The position numbers and the translations under genes were made by a program. The notes beneath the pieces are model-generated. The model was not told the DNA's origin and made no database searches. It was given only the letters and a program-made list of their open reading frames with translations. A DNA stretch of 64,000 nt from an uncultured Granulosicoccaceae bacterium (GTDB taxonomy: Bacteria > Pseudomonadota > Gammaproteobacteria > Granulosicoccales > Granulosicoccaceae): NCBI GenBank assembly GCA_937951345.1, contig CALFCF010000073.1, forward strand, positions 1-64,000, read 5' to 3'. Shown one piece after another: positions 28,006 to 40,042 of the stretch. The first letter of the stretch is position 1; each line of letters starts with the position of its first letter.

Positions 28006-28611
28006 CTAATGATCAACAGACTCATTTGCCGCATGATCAAGTGCATAGAGCACTTGATCATGTTTAAAACCTCTTTGTTGAAGAAACCTGATCAATCGAT
28101 TGCGCATCCGTTGATCCATCAAGATTGCAACGCCGGCGTCGTTGTTGTCATTATTATCAACGCCACCAGCGACGCCCTTGTGATTAAAGCGTTGTAATTT
28201 CTCAGAACGCGTGACCAGTACCTCAGCGCACTGCGCATACCAATCAACATCATTCTCGGCGACAAATTGTTTGAACACACGCCCGGCCAGCGTCTTATCA
28301 ATACCTTTCTTTTTCAAACGCGCGGCTATATCCAGTTCACCATAGCCGTTATTTATACGTTGTCTGATTAGTAACTCTGCAAATCTCTGGTCAGACTGGT
28401 AGCCTTCATCTGCAAGCTGATCCAGTACAGATTCCAGTAATTCATCAGATAGCGGTTCATCCGCAGAATGCTTACGCGAGAGCTTTTGCTTTAATTCAGC
28501 ACGGCTGTGTTCACGTCGTGCAAGCAATCGAATCGCCCGTGCTTTGAGAGCAGCGACCAGCTCCGGAACCGGCGTAGGTACATCGTCGACGTTCATACTT
28601 ATTGTCGGCAT
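28006..28611 (-). CDS. recX: Regulatory protein RecX
   Basis: ALKARAIRLLARREHSRAELKQKLSRK; QSDQRFAELLIRQRINNGYGELDIAARLKKKGI. ORF extends to 28737; the upstream part is probably not native. Confidence 0.88.
   Translation of the reverse strand: MPTISMNVDDVPTPVPELVAALKARAIRLLARREHSRAELKQKLSRKHSADEPLSDELLESVLDQLADEGYQSDQRFAELLIRQRINNGYGELDIAARLKKKGIDKTLAGRVFKQFVAENDVDWYAQCAEVLVTRSEKLQRFNHKGVAGGVDNNDNNDAGVAILMDQRMRNRLIRFLQQRGFKHDQVLYALDHAANESVDH
28032..28062. other. Perfect 13-bp inverted repeat inside the recX 3' end
   Basis: CATGATCAAGTGC-ataga-GCACTTGATCATG. Confidence 0.9.
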
Positions 28612-28770
28612 TTCCGGGCTTGATCTCAGTGGACTGACACAACCGGCCGATGCATATACAGCGCCAGGTAAAGACACAGGATGTCTAAGGTATGTTGCTG
28701 AAAATTCGTTTGCTGTAAAAAGTAGCGTAACCGCCATTCATGGATGGCGGCAACGTTTTGCAAACCAGTA

Positions 28771-29814
28771 TCAGGCTTCAGACAGTTCCTCTTCGTCAGC
28801 GGTTTCCTCGATTTGTCCATCACTGCTCGGTAGAAGCAGCTCGCGTAATGCAACGTCGAGACCTTTAGCCATATCAGGATGTTCTTTAAGATACTGACGC
28901 GCATTCTCTTTGCCTTGCCCAATACGCTCACCATTGCAGCTGTACCACGCGCCGGCTTTCTCAACCAGACCATTAGCTACGCCGAGGTCAATCAACTCAC
29001 CTTCACGCGACGTGCCTTCACCGTAAAGAATTTCAAACTCTGTCTGCCGGAACGGTGGCGCCATTTTGTTTTTAACCACCTTCACGCGGGTTTCATTACC
29101 GACCACTTCGTCACCGCGTTTGATCGAACCAATACGCCGTATATCCATGCGGACCGATGAATAAAATTTAAGCGCGTTACCACCGGTTGTAGTCTCGGGA
29201 CTACCGAACATCACACCAATTTTCATGCGAATCTGGTTGATGAAAATAACCAGCGTATTGGAGCGTTTGATATTGGCAGTTAATTTTCTTAGTGCCTGTG
29301 ACATCAGACGCGCATGAAGTCCAACATGCGAGTCGCCCATATCGCCTTCTATCTCGGCTTTCGGTGTGAGTGCCGCAACCGAATCGACAACGATAATATC
29401 CACCGCGGCCGAGCGCACCAACATGTCCGTGATTTCCAGCGCCTGGTCTCCCGTGTCCGGTTGGGATATCAGTAAATCGTCTACGTTGACACCCAGTTTG
29501 GCCGCGTAGTCCGGATCCAGTGCATGCTCGGCATCAACAAACGCCGCCGTACCGCCTTGCTTCTGGCATTCCGCGATAACCTGCAGTGTTAATGTTGTCT
29601 TACCGGATGACTCCGGTCCGTAAATTTCACAGACGCGTCCCTTGGGAAGTCCACCTATACCCAGGGCCACGTCCAGTCCAAGTGTCCCTGTTGAGATCAC
29701 ATCGATGCCCCTGCGGTCAGTCACATCACCCATCCGCATCACGGCGCCTTTGCCGAACTGCTTCTCTATTTGTCCTAACGCTGCGTTAAGCGCTTTCGTT
29801 CGCTGATCATCCAC
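28771..29814 (-). CDS. recA: Recombinase RecA
   Basis: [42 protein letters not shown]. Confidence 0.99.
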   Translation of the reverse strand: MDDQRTKALNAALGQIEKQFGKGAVMRMGDVTDRRGIDVISTGTLGLDVALGIGGLPKGRVCEIYGPESSGKTTLTLQVIAECQKQGGTAAFVDAEHALDPDYAAKLGVNVDDLLISQPDTGDQALEITDMLVRSAAVDIIVVDSVAALTPKAEIEGDMGDSHVGLHARLMSQALRKLTANIKRSNTLVIFINQIRMKIGVMFGSPETTTGGNALKFYSSVRMDIRRIGSIKRGDEVVGNETRVKVVKNKMAPPFRQTEFEILYGEGTSREGELIDLGVANGLVEKAGAWYSCNGERIGQGKENARQYLKEHPDMAKGLDVALRELLLPSSDGQIEETADEEELSEA

Positions 29815-30059
29815 CCGATTGTCTCCTGTCGTTTTGGTCGGTAGTTGAGGTTGCGGGGCTGGTTAACAGCAATCAATGGCACTGCGCTGCAGAGCGTTTC
29901 GACACCCCGATGCATCACCCGGCTTTCTGAAAGCCGGTAAAACAAGCGTCGTTACAAGCGCATCTCGCAAATGCCTGTCATCAGATTGCAGTGGCACATC
30001 AACAGCGCTGCCATTCCCTGGAACACTGTTCGACAAGTGAATTATCACATACTTGGCGT

Positions 30060-30545
30060 TTATTCCCCCAACTCTTTTTCACAGTCGATCACAGCACCGG
30101 AGTTGGCAGAATTATACTTTTGGCAGAGCTCGAGTAATTTTTGAGCCTTCTCATCCTGTACTTCAGATTCCGCTGCCAGCAGCTCGCGAATTTCGTCCTG
30201 CTCGTCACGCGTCGCATCTCTTTGCGCTATTGCAGCTTCCAGTTCTTTTTTCTGTTCTTCAAGCTGCTCTTCAAGTTGTTCGATCAATGCCTGCTGATCG
30301 TCAGGAGCGTCGCCATCGCCTGACTGTGCAAACACACTACCCGGCAGAACGAGCAGCAGACCGGACAGCAGCCATGAAGCCGCCAAAACCGGGAATTGTT
30401 TTTGTTGCAACGCTCTGTGAGTACCGGAGATTGAACAACGAGCGCGAAACGTGTATCTGAAAACCAGCATATTTTTCAATAACATATCGTCGATTATGTA
30501 GTTTGTGAACAGCTGTAGTTTGAGAAAAGATTGTGGCAAACACAT
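30060..30545 (-). CDS. Hypothetical secreted coiled-coil protein
   Basis: Hydrophobic leader (LLSGLLLVLPGSVFAQ) then Glu/Gln-rich coiled coil and a C-terminal two-Cys segment. Confidence 0.55.
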   Translation of the reverse strand: MCLPQSFLKLQLFTNYIIDDMLLKNMLVFRYTFRARCSISGTHRALQQKQFPVLAASWLLSGLLLVLPGSVFAQSGDGDAPDDQQALIEQLEEQLEEQKKELEAAIAQRDATRDEQDEIRELLAAESEVQDEKAQKLLELCQKYNSANSGAVIDCEKELGE

Positions 30546-30685
30546 CGCTCAGATGTTTGAACAAACAAGCCATCATCAAACCGGTTGTTTGCAGACATCC
30601 TTGCGCGACATCAGACGCAAAACCATCAGGTGCAACCGGATCTCGCGTCGTTGTAACGTACCTGCAGCGTAACATTCAACGCTTT

Positions 30686-31177
30686 TTAGCGTTTGCTGTA
30701 AAAATCTATAGCATTAAGTATAGCTTCGTGAGCTGCCATCGCCCTGATCGCAGCGCGATCTCCGTCGAACAGGTGATGTCGACTGGCTACAGCGGTTTCC
30801 GACGCCCAACCAATCCAGACCGTACCGACGGGTTTTTCCGGACTACCCCCGCCAGGGCCCGCAATACCGCTGACGGACAGCGCCAGAGCTGCACCGGATT
30901 GCTGAAGCGCACCTCGGGCCATTGCTTCAACCACCGGCTCGCTGACAGCACCATATTGCTCCAACACCCCTGCCGGTACGCCAAGCTGCTGCGTTTTAGC
31001 CCCATTGGAGTAGGTTACCCAGCTTTGTTCAAACCACGCCGAGCAACCGTCAATGTCTGTGAATAACTTGGCTATCAATCCACCTGTGCAGGACTCGGCA
31101 ACCGTTATGGTTTCCCCGCGACCGTCGAGGAGCCGGCCCAACTGTCGCGCCAGTTCAAAAGTTGTTGTGGTACTCAT
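30686..31177 (-). CDS. pncC: Nicotinamide-nucleotide amidohydrolase, CinA C-terminal family
   Basis: [40 protein letters not shown]...[21 protein letters not shown]; start at internal ATG. Confidence 0.93.
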   Translation of the reverse strand: MSTTTTFELARQLGRLLDGRGETITVAESCTGGLIAKLFTDIDGCSAWFEQSWVTYSNGAKTQQLGVPAGVLEQYGAVSEPVVEAMARGALQQSGAALALSVSGIAGPGGGSPEKPVGTVWIGWASETAVASRHHLFDGDRAAIRAMAAHEAILNAIDFYSKR

Positions 31178-31364
31178 AACCCGAATTGAACCAGAAAATA
31201 AGGCCGGCTGCAGAGACAATATTTCTCAGAACTGAACCAGACGCTAGTTGTCGTAATCATTACAAGGGTGGCACTTTTTGCTGTGAGCGGACCATTCGGC
31301 TGTTCAACCGACTGAGCCCGCCACTACTTCCGCGAATTCGGAAAGCCCCGGGGAACAAACAACC

Positions 31365-32408
31365 ATGACAAACACCTGTTTGACGCGTTTACCATCAAGC
31401 CGGAGCGGAGGCACACTGTCCGGCAAGTCCGCAAATAAACAATTTCCGCTGACGGGCACAAGCATCAAAATGCGGCAACCCGTTATGCTTTGGTTTACGG
31501 TAATCCTGAGCGTTTTGTACGGCTGCTCAAACGGCAATAGTGATCCAGAAACAGAGCAACTGACGACCGTGAACACGGCCGAGGCGACAGAGCCGTTAGC
31601 GGTCACCGTGGATATCGAAAACCCGGTGGTTCTGGACCCGGGCGACATGCTCGATCGTACTCAGTTTGAACCACTCGGCGACCCTACCGAAACACCATTG
31701 GCCGAGGATCTGGGCGATTTGTTGCCAGTCGTATTCCCGACTCAAACATCAATAGATCTCGCCTACGCGCGCGCTGGTGCAGAATTGATCGCCCGTCTCA
31801 ATACGACTCTGGCGTTACCTACAAACATCGACGTCAACTTTACCGACTGTGGTAGCGCAAATGCGTTTTTTGCGCCGGCTGACGAAAACCCGGAGGCAAC
31901 CTTTATCAGCGCTGGCGGTGCTATTTTCATGTGCCACGAATTGATCGAACTGTTTGCCGGATTCTTCGGTGACGCTGATCAGACGTTTGCAGCCAGTACC
32001 TTTGTACTGATGCATGAATTAGGGCATTCACTAGTCGATCAACTGGATCTACCTGTGCTGGGGATTGAGGAATCTTATGTCGACGGAGTTGCCGCCGTGC
32101 TGCTGGGAGAATCAGGACTGGCCGAGGGACTCGTTCTGGCAGGCTGGTTTTTCGGGGCGCAATCAACCGCACCATTTTTCGACAGTCACCGCGCAGGGCC
32201 ACAACGACTAGGTGATCTCGCCTGCTGGGGTGTCGGCGCTGATCCAACGTTGTTGAACGATCCACTGATCGGCGGAATTGCCCAACAGTTATTTCAGGGG
32301 GGTCGGGATTGCGAACGCGAATACCAGCAGCAGGTGCGCGCGTTGCAATTCGTTCTGGGTCCAAATATCCGCGGTGGCCTGCAGGGTTTGCTGGCGCCTG
32401 ACGAGTAA
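31365..32408 (+). CDS. DUF4344-type putative metallopeptidase lipoprotein
   Basis: Lipobox VLYGCSNG; zinc motif [33 protein letters not shown]. The native start may be internal (31470). Confidence 0.72.
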   Translation: MTNTCLTRLPSSRSGGTLSGKSANKQFPLTGTSIKMRQPVMLWFTVILSVLYGCSNGNSDPETEQLTTVNTAEATEPLAVTVDIENPVVLDPGDMLDRTQFEPLGDPTETPLAEDLGDLLPVVFPTQTSIDLAYARAGAELIARLNTTLALPTNIDVNFTDCGSANAFFAPADENPEATFISAGGAIFMCHELIELFAGFFGDADQTFAASTFVLMHELGHSLVDQLDLPVLGIEESYVDGVAAVLLGESGLAEGLVLAGWFFGAQSTAPFFDSHRAGPQRLGDLACWGVGADPTLLNDPLIGGIAQQLFQGGRDCEREYQQQVRALQFVLGPNIRGGLQGLLAPDE

Positions 32409-32598
32409 AAGCATAGAAACAGGGCAGAAGGCTGAGCGCAGCAATGTTTGCTATGCGTCCGGATACCCCATCGCCTTGTACACTTTCAGTCGTCAGCAAA
32501 TCGAAATTGCCGCGCAACACATCACTGTTTCGTCGCTGACTTTAGGGTCGGACTCAACGGGACTGCACGCACGTCGAGCCATTGGTACACTTGCACCG

Positions 32599-35385
32599 AT
32601 GGCCTCCTCAACGACCCGCAATAAGCCTGCTACAGACACACCAATGATGCGCCAGTATCTGGCGATCAAAAAAGATTACCCTGACACCCTGCTGTTCTAC
32701 CGCATGGGGGATTTCTATGAACTGTTCTTCGCTGATGCAGCGCTAGCTGCGGACCTGCTCGATATCACACTGACCGCCCGGGGTAAGCAAAGCGGCAACC
32801 CCATACCCATGGCTGGCGTGCCCTACCACTCGGCTGAGTCATACATTGCGCGGCTCATCAAACAAGGCCAGTCAGTAGCGGTGTGTGAACAGACCGGTGA
32901 CGTCAATGCCAGCAAAGGGCCAGTCGAGCGCCAGGTCGTGCGCATCATCACTCCCGGTACCCTGACCGACGAATACCTGCTTGAGTCACGCGATACGGCA
33001 CTATTGGTTGCTTTGTGCTGTACCGGGCGATCATCGGGGCGCACTCGTGAGCCCGTCTTCGGGCTTGCCAATCTCGACATGTCCAGTGGTGACTTTGAGG
33101 TTCAGGAACTTTCATCAATCAGTGATGTGGTCGCCGAACTGGCAAGGCTCGGCCCGGCGGAACTGTTAATCCCTGATGATGACTCGCTCCAACGCCAGGG
33201 ACTGATACTGACGGAATACGCGACCCGCGATATTCCGGTATGGCAGTTTGCGGAACGACAGGCGCGCGAGCAGCTGCTTGAACATTTCGGCACACATGAT
33301 TTGTCAGGATTTGGCTGCGAGGAGTTGGGTGCAGGCATCGCTGCAGCAGGCGCAGCGCTGACGTATGCCAGTGCCACTCAGATGGGTAATTTGCCGCACA
33401 TTGGCTCGATTCGGCGCAAACATCCTGACAGCTACCTGCAGCTTGACAGTCATACACGTCGAAATCTCGAGATCAATACCAGCCTCACCGGAGAAGACCA
33501 GCACGGCTTGCTGGCAATCGTCGACAAGACCAAAACCAGCATGGGAAAACGATTGTTGCGTCGCTGGGTAAATCAGCCGCTGCGCCCAGGCGAGGTACTC
33601 AATGCCAGACATCATTGCGTACAGGCACTACTCGAATCAGACACCTACACCCAACTTCGTGATGTTCTAAAATCCGTTGGCGACATCGAACGAATAGTTA
33701 CGCGCATCACTCTGTTTTCAGTACACCCACCTGAACTAGTTGCGCTCAGGCATTCGCTGAGTTGTTTGCCACAATTAAAAACCTTGTGCAACGCACTGCC
33801 GTTACCCGGGGATTTACGTCAGCACCTGACACCACAACCGAACGAGCCGGTACTCGATTTGCTCGAATCAGCGATCATCGATGATCCACCGAAACTGATC
33901 CGCGATGGCGGTGTTTTAAAAGATGAGTTCGACGCTGATCTGAGAGAACTGCGGCAACTTTCCGCCAACCAGGATGACTTTCTGGAGCAGCTTGAAACGC
34001 GCGAAAGACAAAGCAGCGGCATACCAACACTGAAAGTCGGATACAACCGGGTTCATGGTTTTTATATCGAAACCAGCCGCGCACAGAGCGACAAAGTACC
34101 TGCCCGTTACATCCGCCGACAAACACTAAAATCAACGGAACGATTTATAACTGACGAGTTAAAAACGTTTGAAGACAAAGTGCTGGGTGCACGTGAAAAG
34201 GCACTTGCCCGGGAGAAATTACTCTATCAGCAACTTCTGGAAAAATTATCAGAACAGCAACTTGCGCTGCGCTCAATCGGGAATACGCTGGCGGAACTCG
34301 ATGTGTGCTGCAATTTCGCTGAGCGCGCTCATGCACTGGAATGGACAAAGCCTGAATTTTCATCTGATTCGGCGCTGGAAATTATCGCCGGGCGCCATCC
34401 TGTCATTGAACAGTTAATCGAAGAACCGTTCGTTGCGAATGATCTGGTACTGGACAACAACCGACGGTTGTTACTCGTTACCGGACCGAACATGGGCGGT
34501 AAATCAACCTATATGCGCCAGGCAGCAATAATCGTTCTGCTTGCCTGCAGTGGCAGCTACGTTCCTGCCGCTTCATGTCATATCGGACCAGTTGACCGGA
34601 TTTTTACGCGTGTAGGTGCGTCTGATGATCTTGCTGCCGGACAATCAACATTCATGGTTGAAATGACGGAAGCAGCCAACATCCTGCACAATGCAACAGA
34701 AAACAGTCTGGTGTTGATGGACGAAATCGGACGGGGAACAAGTACATTTGACGGTTTATCACTGGCCTATGCATGTGCTGAACATCTGGCCGAACGTAAC
34801 CGCTCGTTGTGCTTGTTTTCGACACATTACTTTGAATTAACGCAGCTGGCAGAACGTATTACAACCATTGAGAACATTCACCTCGACGCTGTGGAGCACG
34901 AGGGAAAGATCATCTTTATGCACAAAGCCAAATCAGGCAGTGCCAGCCAGAGTTACGGATTGCAGGTTGCTAAACTTGCCGGGCTGCCGCCGGCTGTTAT
35001 CGCCAGTGCCACTGCACGGCTACATGAGCTTGAACAACAGTCGACTAAACAAACACAACTTCACTCTGCCAGTAATACACAAGACCTCACGTCATCCACT
35101 GGCAGAACAACCGCTCCGTTAAAAGAAAATAACAGGGAAGCGTTTCCGGAAACCTGTCAACCCGAGTCCAGCGGATACAACGGTGAAAAACTCGGTACCG
35201 CCGATAATCTTGCGGCATTGGATTCTGCAAAATCCGGCACAGCTCAGCTTGAGCTTTTTCAGGATGACTACCGTGCCAGAGTACAGGAACTAAACCAGTT
35301 ACTGCATACCTGCGAGCCGGACAAAACGACACCGATCGATGCTCTGCAGCTGCTCTACACGATCAAATCTGTTTTGGACAGCTGA
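32599..35385 (+). CDS. mutS: DNA mismatch repair protein MutS
   Basis: [65 protein letters not shown]. Confidence 0.98.
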   Translation: MASSTTRNKPATDTPMMRQYLAIKKDYPDTLLFYRMGDFYELFFADAALAADLLDITLTARGKQSGNPIPMAGVPYHSAESYIARLIKQGQSVAVCEQTGDVNASKGPVERQVVRIITPGTLTDEYLLESRDTALLVALCCTGRSSGRTREPVFGLANLDMSSGDFEVQELSSISDVVAELARLGPAELLIPDDDSLQRQGLILTEYATRDIPVWQFAERQAREQLLEHFGTHDLSGFGCEELGAGIAAAGAALTYASATQMGNLPHIGSIRRKHPDSYLQLDSHTRRNLEINTSLTGEDQHGLLAIVDKTKTSMGKRLLRRWVNQPLRPGEVLNARHHCVQALLESDTYTQLRDVLKSVGDIERIVTRITLFSVHPPELVALRHSLSCLPQLKTLCNALPLPGDLRQHLTPQPNEPVLDLLESAIIDDPPKLIRDGGVLKDEFDADLRELRQLSANQDDFLEQLETRERQSSGIPTLKVGYNRVHGFYIETSRAQSDKVPARYIRRQTLKSTERFITDELKTFEDKVLGAREKALAREKLLYQQLLEKLSEQQLALRSIGNTLAELDVCCNFAERAHALEWTKPEFSSDSALEIIAGRHPVIEQLIEEPFVANDLVLDNNRRLLLVTGPNMGGKSTYMRQAAIIVLLACSGSYVPAASCHIGPVDRIFTRVGASDDLAAGQSTFMVEMTEAANILHNATENSLVLMDEIGRGTSTFDGLSLAYACAEHLAERNRSLCLFSTHYFELTQLAERITTIENIHLDAVEHEGKIIFMHKAKSGSASQSYGLQVAKLAGLPPAVIASATARLHELEQQSTKQTQLHSASNTQDLTSSTGRTTAPLKENNREAFPETCQPESSGYNGEKLGTADNLAALDSAKSGTAQLELFQDDYRARVQELNQLLHTCEPDKTTPIDALQLLYTIKSVLDS

Positions 35386-35984
35386 TTTTTAGTCCATCGC
35401 TTGTTTTTGTCAGGCAGTTAATCTCGTATTATCGTGTGCAAAGCACAGTAGCTTTCGCCCGTCAAGTAAATGCTGACTAAAGCAGTTAGCCGATGACAGT
35501 CGAGCTGCATTCTGCTAGCCTGACGGCTGCCGGGATGCGGGCTAGTTTTACCCTCACCGTTATTCAGTTACGGCAATAGATACCAGTGTTCAGTACTATG
35601 TAGGCGGTAACATGTAGGCGGTAACGCGACAATCCCGCAAAATTTCAGCAACAGATTCAGCGCTACAACTAACAATCCCGAAAGTGTTGCAGCGCAAGGT
35701 AACGCGATGTCTGGTTTATCAAACAGCATCTAAGTTGATTAACGCCGTTGATCGGGTTACTGATGAACTGGAGCTTTATTAATCCAGGCAAAAACCGGTA
35801 TTATTCGAATCAAAGTAATATTCGAATCCTGGAAATATTTAAACCTTGGTAATTTCTTAATTCTTCAGAATTTAACGCAATGAAGTTGAGCTAAACAGAC
35901 GTATCACAACGTCCAAGAATTTTTTATCTGAATGAACACAGACAATAGAACTGTCGCAGTAATACCAACGAAAACCCAGGCACA

Positions 35985-36845
35985 ATGACTGAATTTCGAA
36001 AAGCAGGCATAGTTGTAAAACTCAATGACAACAGCGTCGCAAACACGCTGCAGGAAGTCATTGAACTACTGCGTTCGATGAATATTGACGTCGTTCTGGA
36101 CGACAGCACAACCGGACTTGTTAACGCCGGAAAAACTACCAACATCAGCGAACAGCCTGACACCTGTGATGTGGTCATCGTCATCGGTGGGGACGGCACG
36201 CTGTTACACGCTGCACGCAATCTAGTGGAAACAGATCTACCGCTGGTGGGTGTTAATCGAGGTCGACTAGGATTCCTGGTGGACGTTTCACCGGGTAACG
36301 GGTACCACATGCTGCAGTCCATACTCGAAGGTGTCTATCAGGAAGAAGATCGCTTTTTGCTGAACATTCGCGTCTTACGAGATGGTGTAGCGCAATCAAC
36401 ATCATCCGCATTCAACGATGTTGTCATACGGGTAAAAGACAAGCTGCAAATAATGGATTATGACGTCATTATCGACGACCAGCTTGTCACGCATCAGCGT
36501 GCAGACGGCCTGGTCGTAGCAACGCCGTCAGGATCAACGGCGTATTCGCTCTCTAACGGCGGACCGATCGTCGGTCCAACTATAGAAGCGCTCGTATTGC
36601 AACCGATATGCCCACATACGCTAACCAGTCGCCCGCTAATGGTAGATGCAGCAAGCACTATTCGCGTTCACATCTGGGATGATGAGATCCATACAGCACA
36701 AGTCATTTGTGACGGCCAAATCTACATGGATGCCGGCCTGGGTGACATGATAGAAGTGAAAGTAAAACAGGAACGGATCAAGCTATTGCATCCGGATAAT
36801 TACGACTATCATAAAATTCTGCGTGAAAAATTAAACTGGGGCTGA
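35985..36845 (+). CDS. nadK: NAD kinase
   Basis: VIVIGGDGTLLHAARN; GVNRGRLGFLVD; TPSGSTAYSLSNGGPIVGP. Confidence 0.96.
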   Translation: MTEFRKAGIVVKLNDNSVANTLQEVIELLRSMNIDVVLDDSTTGLVNAGKTTNISEQPDTCDVVIVIGGDGTLLHAARNLVETDLPLVGVNRGRLGFLVDVSPGNGYHMLQSILEGVYQEEDRFLLNIRVLRDGVAQSTSSAFNDVVIRVKDKLQIMDYDVIIDDQLVTHQRADGLVVATPSGSTAYSLSNGGPIVGPTIEALVLQPICPHTLTSRPLMVDAASTIRVHIWDDEIHTAQVICDGQIYMDAGLGDMIEVKVKQERIKLLHPDNYDYHKILREKLNWG

Positions 36846-36862
36846 TGTCCGGGTGATTTAAC

Positions 36863-38533
36863 ATGCTGATTTCATTAAGCATTCAGAATTTCGCGATTAT
36901 CGATAGTTGCGAAATGGAATTACAGCCGGGCATGACAGCACTAACCGGTGAAACTGGTGCAGGAAAATCCATTTTACTCGATGCACTGGGACTGGTACTC
37001 GGTGATCGTGCCGATGCGACAAGTGTTAAAAGCGGCAAAAAGCGCGCTGAAATTTCTGCCGAGTTCCAACCACCTGAGAGCTCAACAGTCTGGGAGTGGC
37101 TCGAGCAGCACGAGCTGGACGACGACACCAGTTGCATACTGCGACGAGTAGTATCACGCGAAGGCAAATCGCGGGGCTACATTAACAATCGTCCCGTTTC
37201 AATACAGACGCTACGCCAGATCGGTGAAATGCTGATTGATATTCACGGCCAGCATGAACATCAATCTCTGACCCGCGCACTAACACAGCGGGAGATGCTC
37301 GACAGTACACTGAAATCGGGCACCGCTCTTGTGCAGGTAAAAACAGCCTGGGCCGAGTTGCAAAAAGCACGTAAAAGACTGGAAGACGTCACCTCGGATT
37401 CCAGACGTCACGCTGAACGAGTTGATTTATTGCGATTCCAGTTGCAGGAATTCAATGAAATGCAATTCGATAGCAACGAAACGGACTCTATAGAAGCACG
37501 CCATCATCAGATGGCTAATGCCGGCCAGCTACTGGAGATTGGCAACAGAGCATTGGAATCACTCGACGGTGATAACAGCGCCTACTCCGCCCTTACAAAA
37601 GCTGGCAGAGATCTCGAACAACTCTCAAGGCTTGATCCTGCCGGGCAAAACAATCGCGTTGAAGCTGTTAATACCGCGATCATAAACTGTAACGAAGCTG
37701 CTACCGGTTTAAGGGAATATCTAAGCGAACTTGAAGTTGATAATGATCAGCTGGAGTGGCTTGATCAGCGCCTATCAACGTTAGACCGACTGGCGCGAAA
37801 ACATCAGGTGGATATACACGAGTTACCCGGTGTGCTGTCCCGGTTACAACAGGAACTCGATGCACTGGACATGACTGATGCAGATATTGAATCTCTGCGC
37901 ACGCAGTGCACGGCCCACGAGGAAACCTACCACGCATGTTGCAATAAGCTCCATCGCCAGCGCAGCAAAGCAGCTGCTCAAATGGGTGAACGGGTCTCCG
38001 CTGCGATGGACGAATTGGGTATGACAGGAGGTAGTTTTATTTGCGACCTGCAGGCAGACCAGACCCGCGAATCGGAATACGGCTGGGATCGTGTGACTTT
38101 CAGGGTAAGTCCGAACCCGGGGCAGCCACCCGGCGACATCAGCAAAATTGCTTCCGGTGGTGAGCTATCACGCATCAGTCTTGCCGTACAATTGCTGTCA
38201 CGTTCCACCGACAGTGTGAATGCGTTTGTTTTCGATGAAGTAGACAGTGGTATCGGTGGCGGGACGGCCGAGACCGTCGGCCGGTACTTAAGAGAGCTGG
38301 CCGGACAGGCACAGGTGATCTGTGTTACCCATTTGCCGCAGGTTGCATCACAGGCACATCATCACCAGCGCGTCAGTAAAACTGTTACCGAACAGCAAAC
38401 CTTTACTGCGCTGCAAGAACTTGACGAAGAACAACGAGTCGAAGAAGTAGCCAGGATGCTCGGTGGTAAGAAAATCACCAAACGTACCCGGCAACACGCA
38501 CAGGAAATGATTGATGCTGCAGCTGACGCATGA
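36863..38533 (+). CDS. recN: DNA repair protein RecN
   Basis: MLISLSIQNFAIID; LTGETGAGKSILLDALGLVLGDRA; ASGGELSRISLAVQ; FDEVDSGIGGGTAE. Confidence 0.97.
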   Translation: MLISLSIQNFAIIDSCEMELQPGMTALTGETGAGKSILLDALGLVLGDRADATSVKSGKKRAEISAEFQPPESSTVWEWLEQHELDDDTSCILRRVVSREGKSRGYINNRPVSIQTLRQIGEMLIDIHGQHEHQSLTRALTQREMLDSTLKSGTALVQVKTAWAELQKARKRLEDVTSDSRRHAERVDLLRFQLQEFNEMQFDSNETDSIEARHHQMANAGQLLEIGNRALESLDGDNSAYSALTKAGRDLEQLSRLDPAGQNNRVEAVNTAIINCNEAATGLREYLSELEVDNDQLEWLDQRLSTLDRLARKHQVDIHELPGVLSRLQQELDALDMTDADIESLRTQCTAHEETYHACCNKLHRQRSKAAAQMGERVSAAMDELGMTGGSFICDLQADQTRESEYGWDRVTFRVSPNPGQPPGDISKIASGGELSRISLAVQLLSRSTDSVNAFVFDEVDSGIGGGTAETVGRYLRELAGQAQVICVTHLPQVASQAHHHQRVSKTVTEQQTFTALQELDEEQRVEEVARMLGGKKITKRTRQHAQEMIDAAADA

Positions 38534-38665
38534 CAGTATGTCAGCAACAGTCGCCCTGTATGTGCTACTTTCAATAAGAAGCTTTACCAGTGTATTGGTC
38601 AGAGGTGCAATCAGTAACTTCCGATCAACTTAATTCTGCTTATCCCACTTAGAAAGGGTGAATCT

Positions 38666-39172
38666 GTGAATCCGTTGCACAGAGAGTTGCATACAAGCTT
38701 GTATACAAAACCGGGATTGCTCTCCATCAAGACTGCAGCTCGTAAGAAACACCTGCGGATAATCCTGGCGGGTGCCTTCATCGCAGTAATGACAGGTTTT
38801 ATATCAGCCTGTGGTGATCCGTTGTGGCTACCAAGAGCGCACAAAATTGATGTGCAACAAGGAAACCTGGTAACCGCCGAACAGGTTGACGCGATCAAAA
38901 GCGGTATGAGCCGTGACGAGGTCGCGGGGCTACTGGGCGTGCCGATCTCAACATCTGCGTTCCACGCCAATCGATGGGATTACACTTACACGCGCACACC
39001 GGCAGGACATCGCTCAGCCGCAAAACGCTTCACCGTATTCTTTGAAGAAAATGTTGTCAGTTCCACCGAAAACAATTTCCGCAATGAGTCAGGTGAGATA
39101 TCTCAGCCCAGATACTGGTTTCTGTTACCCAAAAAAACACCGGTCTCTGAAACGGACCTGCCATCCAGCTAA
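38666..39172 (+). CDS. bamE: Outer membrane protein assembly factor BamE
   Basis: VQQGNLVTAEQVDAIKSGMSRDEVAGLLGVPIS...WDYTYTR; lipobox ISACG. Confidence 0.9.
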   Translation: MNPLHRELHTSLYTKPGLLSIKTAARKKHLRIILAGAFIAVMTGFISACGDPLWLPRAHKIDVQQGNLVTAEQVDAIKSGMSRDEVAGLLGVPISTSAFHANRWDYTYTRTPAGHRSAAKRFTVFFEENVVSSTENNFRNESGEISQPRYWFLLPKKTPVSETDLPSS

Positions 39173-39230
39173 TCGACGCAATCTGCTATTTACCACTTAC
39201 CATTCATCAATCGATAACTCTATCGACAAG

Positions 39231-39476
39231 TCAACCCTGCCTGGCGCGGCGGCGGCGAATTTCTTTCGGATCATGTAATAGCTCGCGATAGATCTCCACG
39301 CGGTCGCCGGCGGCAAGTACATGATGATCATCGACGAACTCACCAAACACACCAAGTTCGACACGGGCAAGGTCAATACCGGGAAAGTAACGCTCGATAC
39401 CACTTTGCAGAGCCGCCTCTCGTGCTGTCAAACTACCATCACTGGTCAGCTGAAGTTCAACCTGCCTGTCAGGCAT
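39231..39476 (-). CDS. rnfH: RnfH family protein
   Basis: AALQSGIERYFPGIDLARVELGVFGEFVDDHHVLAAGDRVEIYRELLHDPKEIRRRRA. Confidence 0.88.
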   Translation of the reverse strand: MPDRQVELQLTSDGSLTAREAALQSGIERYFPGIDLARVELGVFGEFVDDHHVLAAGDRVEIYRELLHDPKEIRRRRARQG

Positions 39477-39552
39477 GGCGTAAATAACACTAATAAGGAA
39501 AGTTGCGTTACTGGACACGGCCAAGCTGTTTCTGAGAAAAATCGGGCGTTTG

Positions 39553-39978
39553 CTATATCTGTTTAGCACGTGTTACGAATGCATCGAGCATGGACTCGGC
39601 TATTTTCGAAAACACCGGCTTTATAGCCAAAGCCAGCGCACCTGATGCAAATTCGAACTCCAGATCGAGTTCCACCTTACAGGCATCGTCAGAAAGTGGC
39701 AGAAAGCGCCACTCGCCAGCCAATTTCCTGAACGGGCCATCGACCAACCGTAACCTGATGGTGGATGTCGGATTCAACGTATTTTCAGTCACAAAGGTTA
39801 TTTCGCGCACTTTCGCGTCGATTGTTACACTCGCAACCTGACGTTCATCCGTGAACTCCAGCACTTTGCCTGCACTACACCAAGGCAGGAACTGTGGGTA
39901 CTCATCAACGTCAAGTACCAGCTGATATACGACTGCCGCCGGCTGCGCTACAAGGGCGCTACGTTTAATCTCTGTCAT
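39553..39978 (-). CDS. ratA: RatA family protein (START/polyketide cyclase-like)
   Basis: VYQLVLDVDEYPQFLPWCSAGKV...WRFLPLSDDACKVELDLEFEF; conserved position between smpB and rnfH. Confidence 0.92.
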   Translation of the reverse strand: MTEIKRSALVAQPAAVVYQLVLDVDEYPQFLPWCSAGKVLEFTDERQVASVTIDAKVREITFVTENTLNPTSTIRLRLVDGPFRKLAGEWRFLPLSDDACKVELDLEFEFASGALALAIKPVFSKIAESMLDAFVTRAKQI

Positions 39979-40042
39979 ACGGGAAACAACCTGGAAGCGG
40001 AAAGCCTGTTAGTTCGTGCATTGATTGCGATTATAATGAGCT

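Noticed and set aside
32278-32598. N-terminal extension of the mutS ORF
   Set aside because: Overlaps the DUF4344-like gene end; conserved MutS sequence begins just after ATG 32599.
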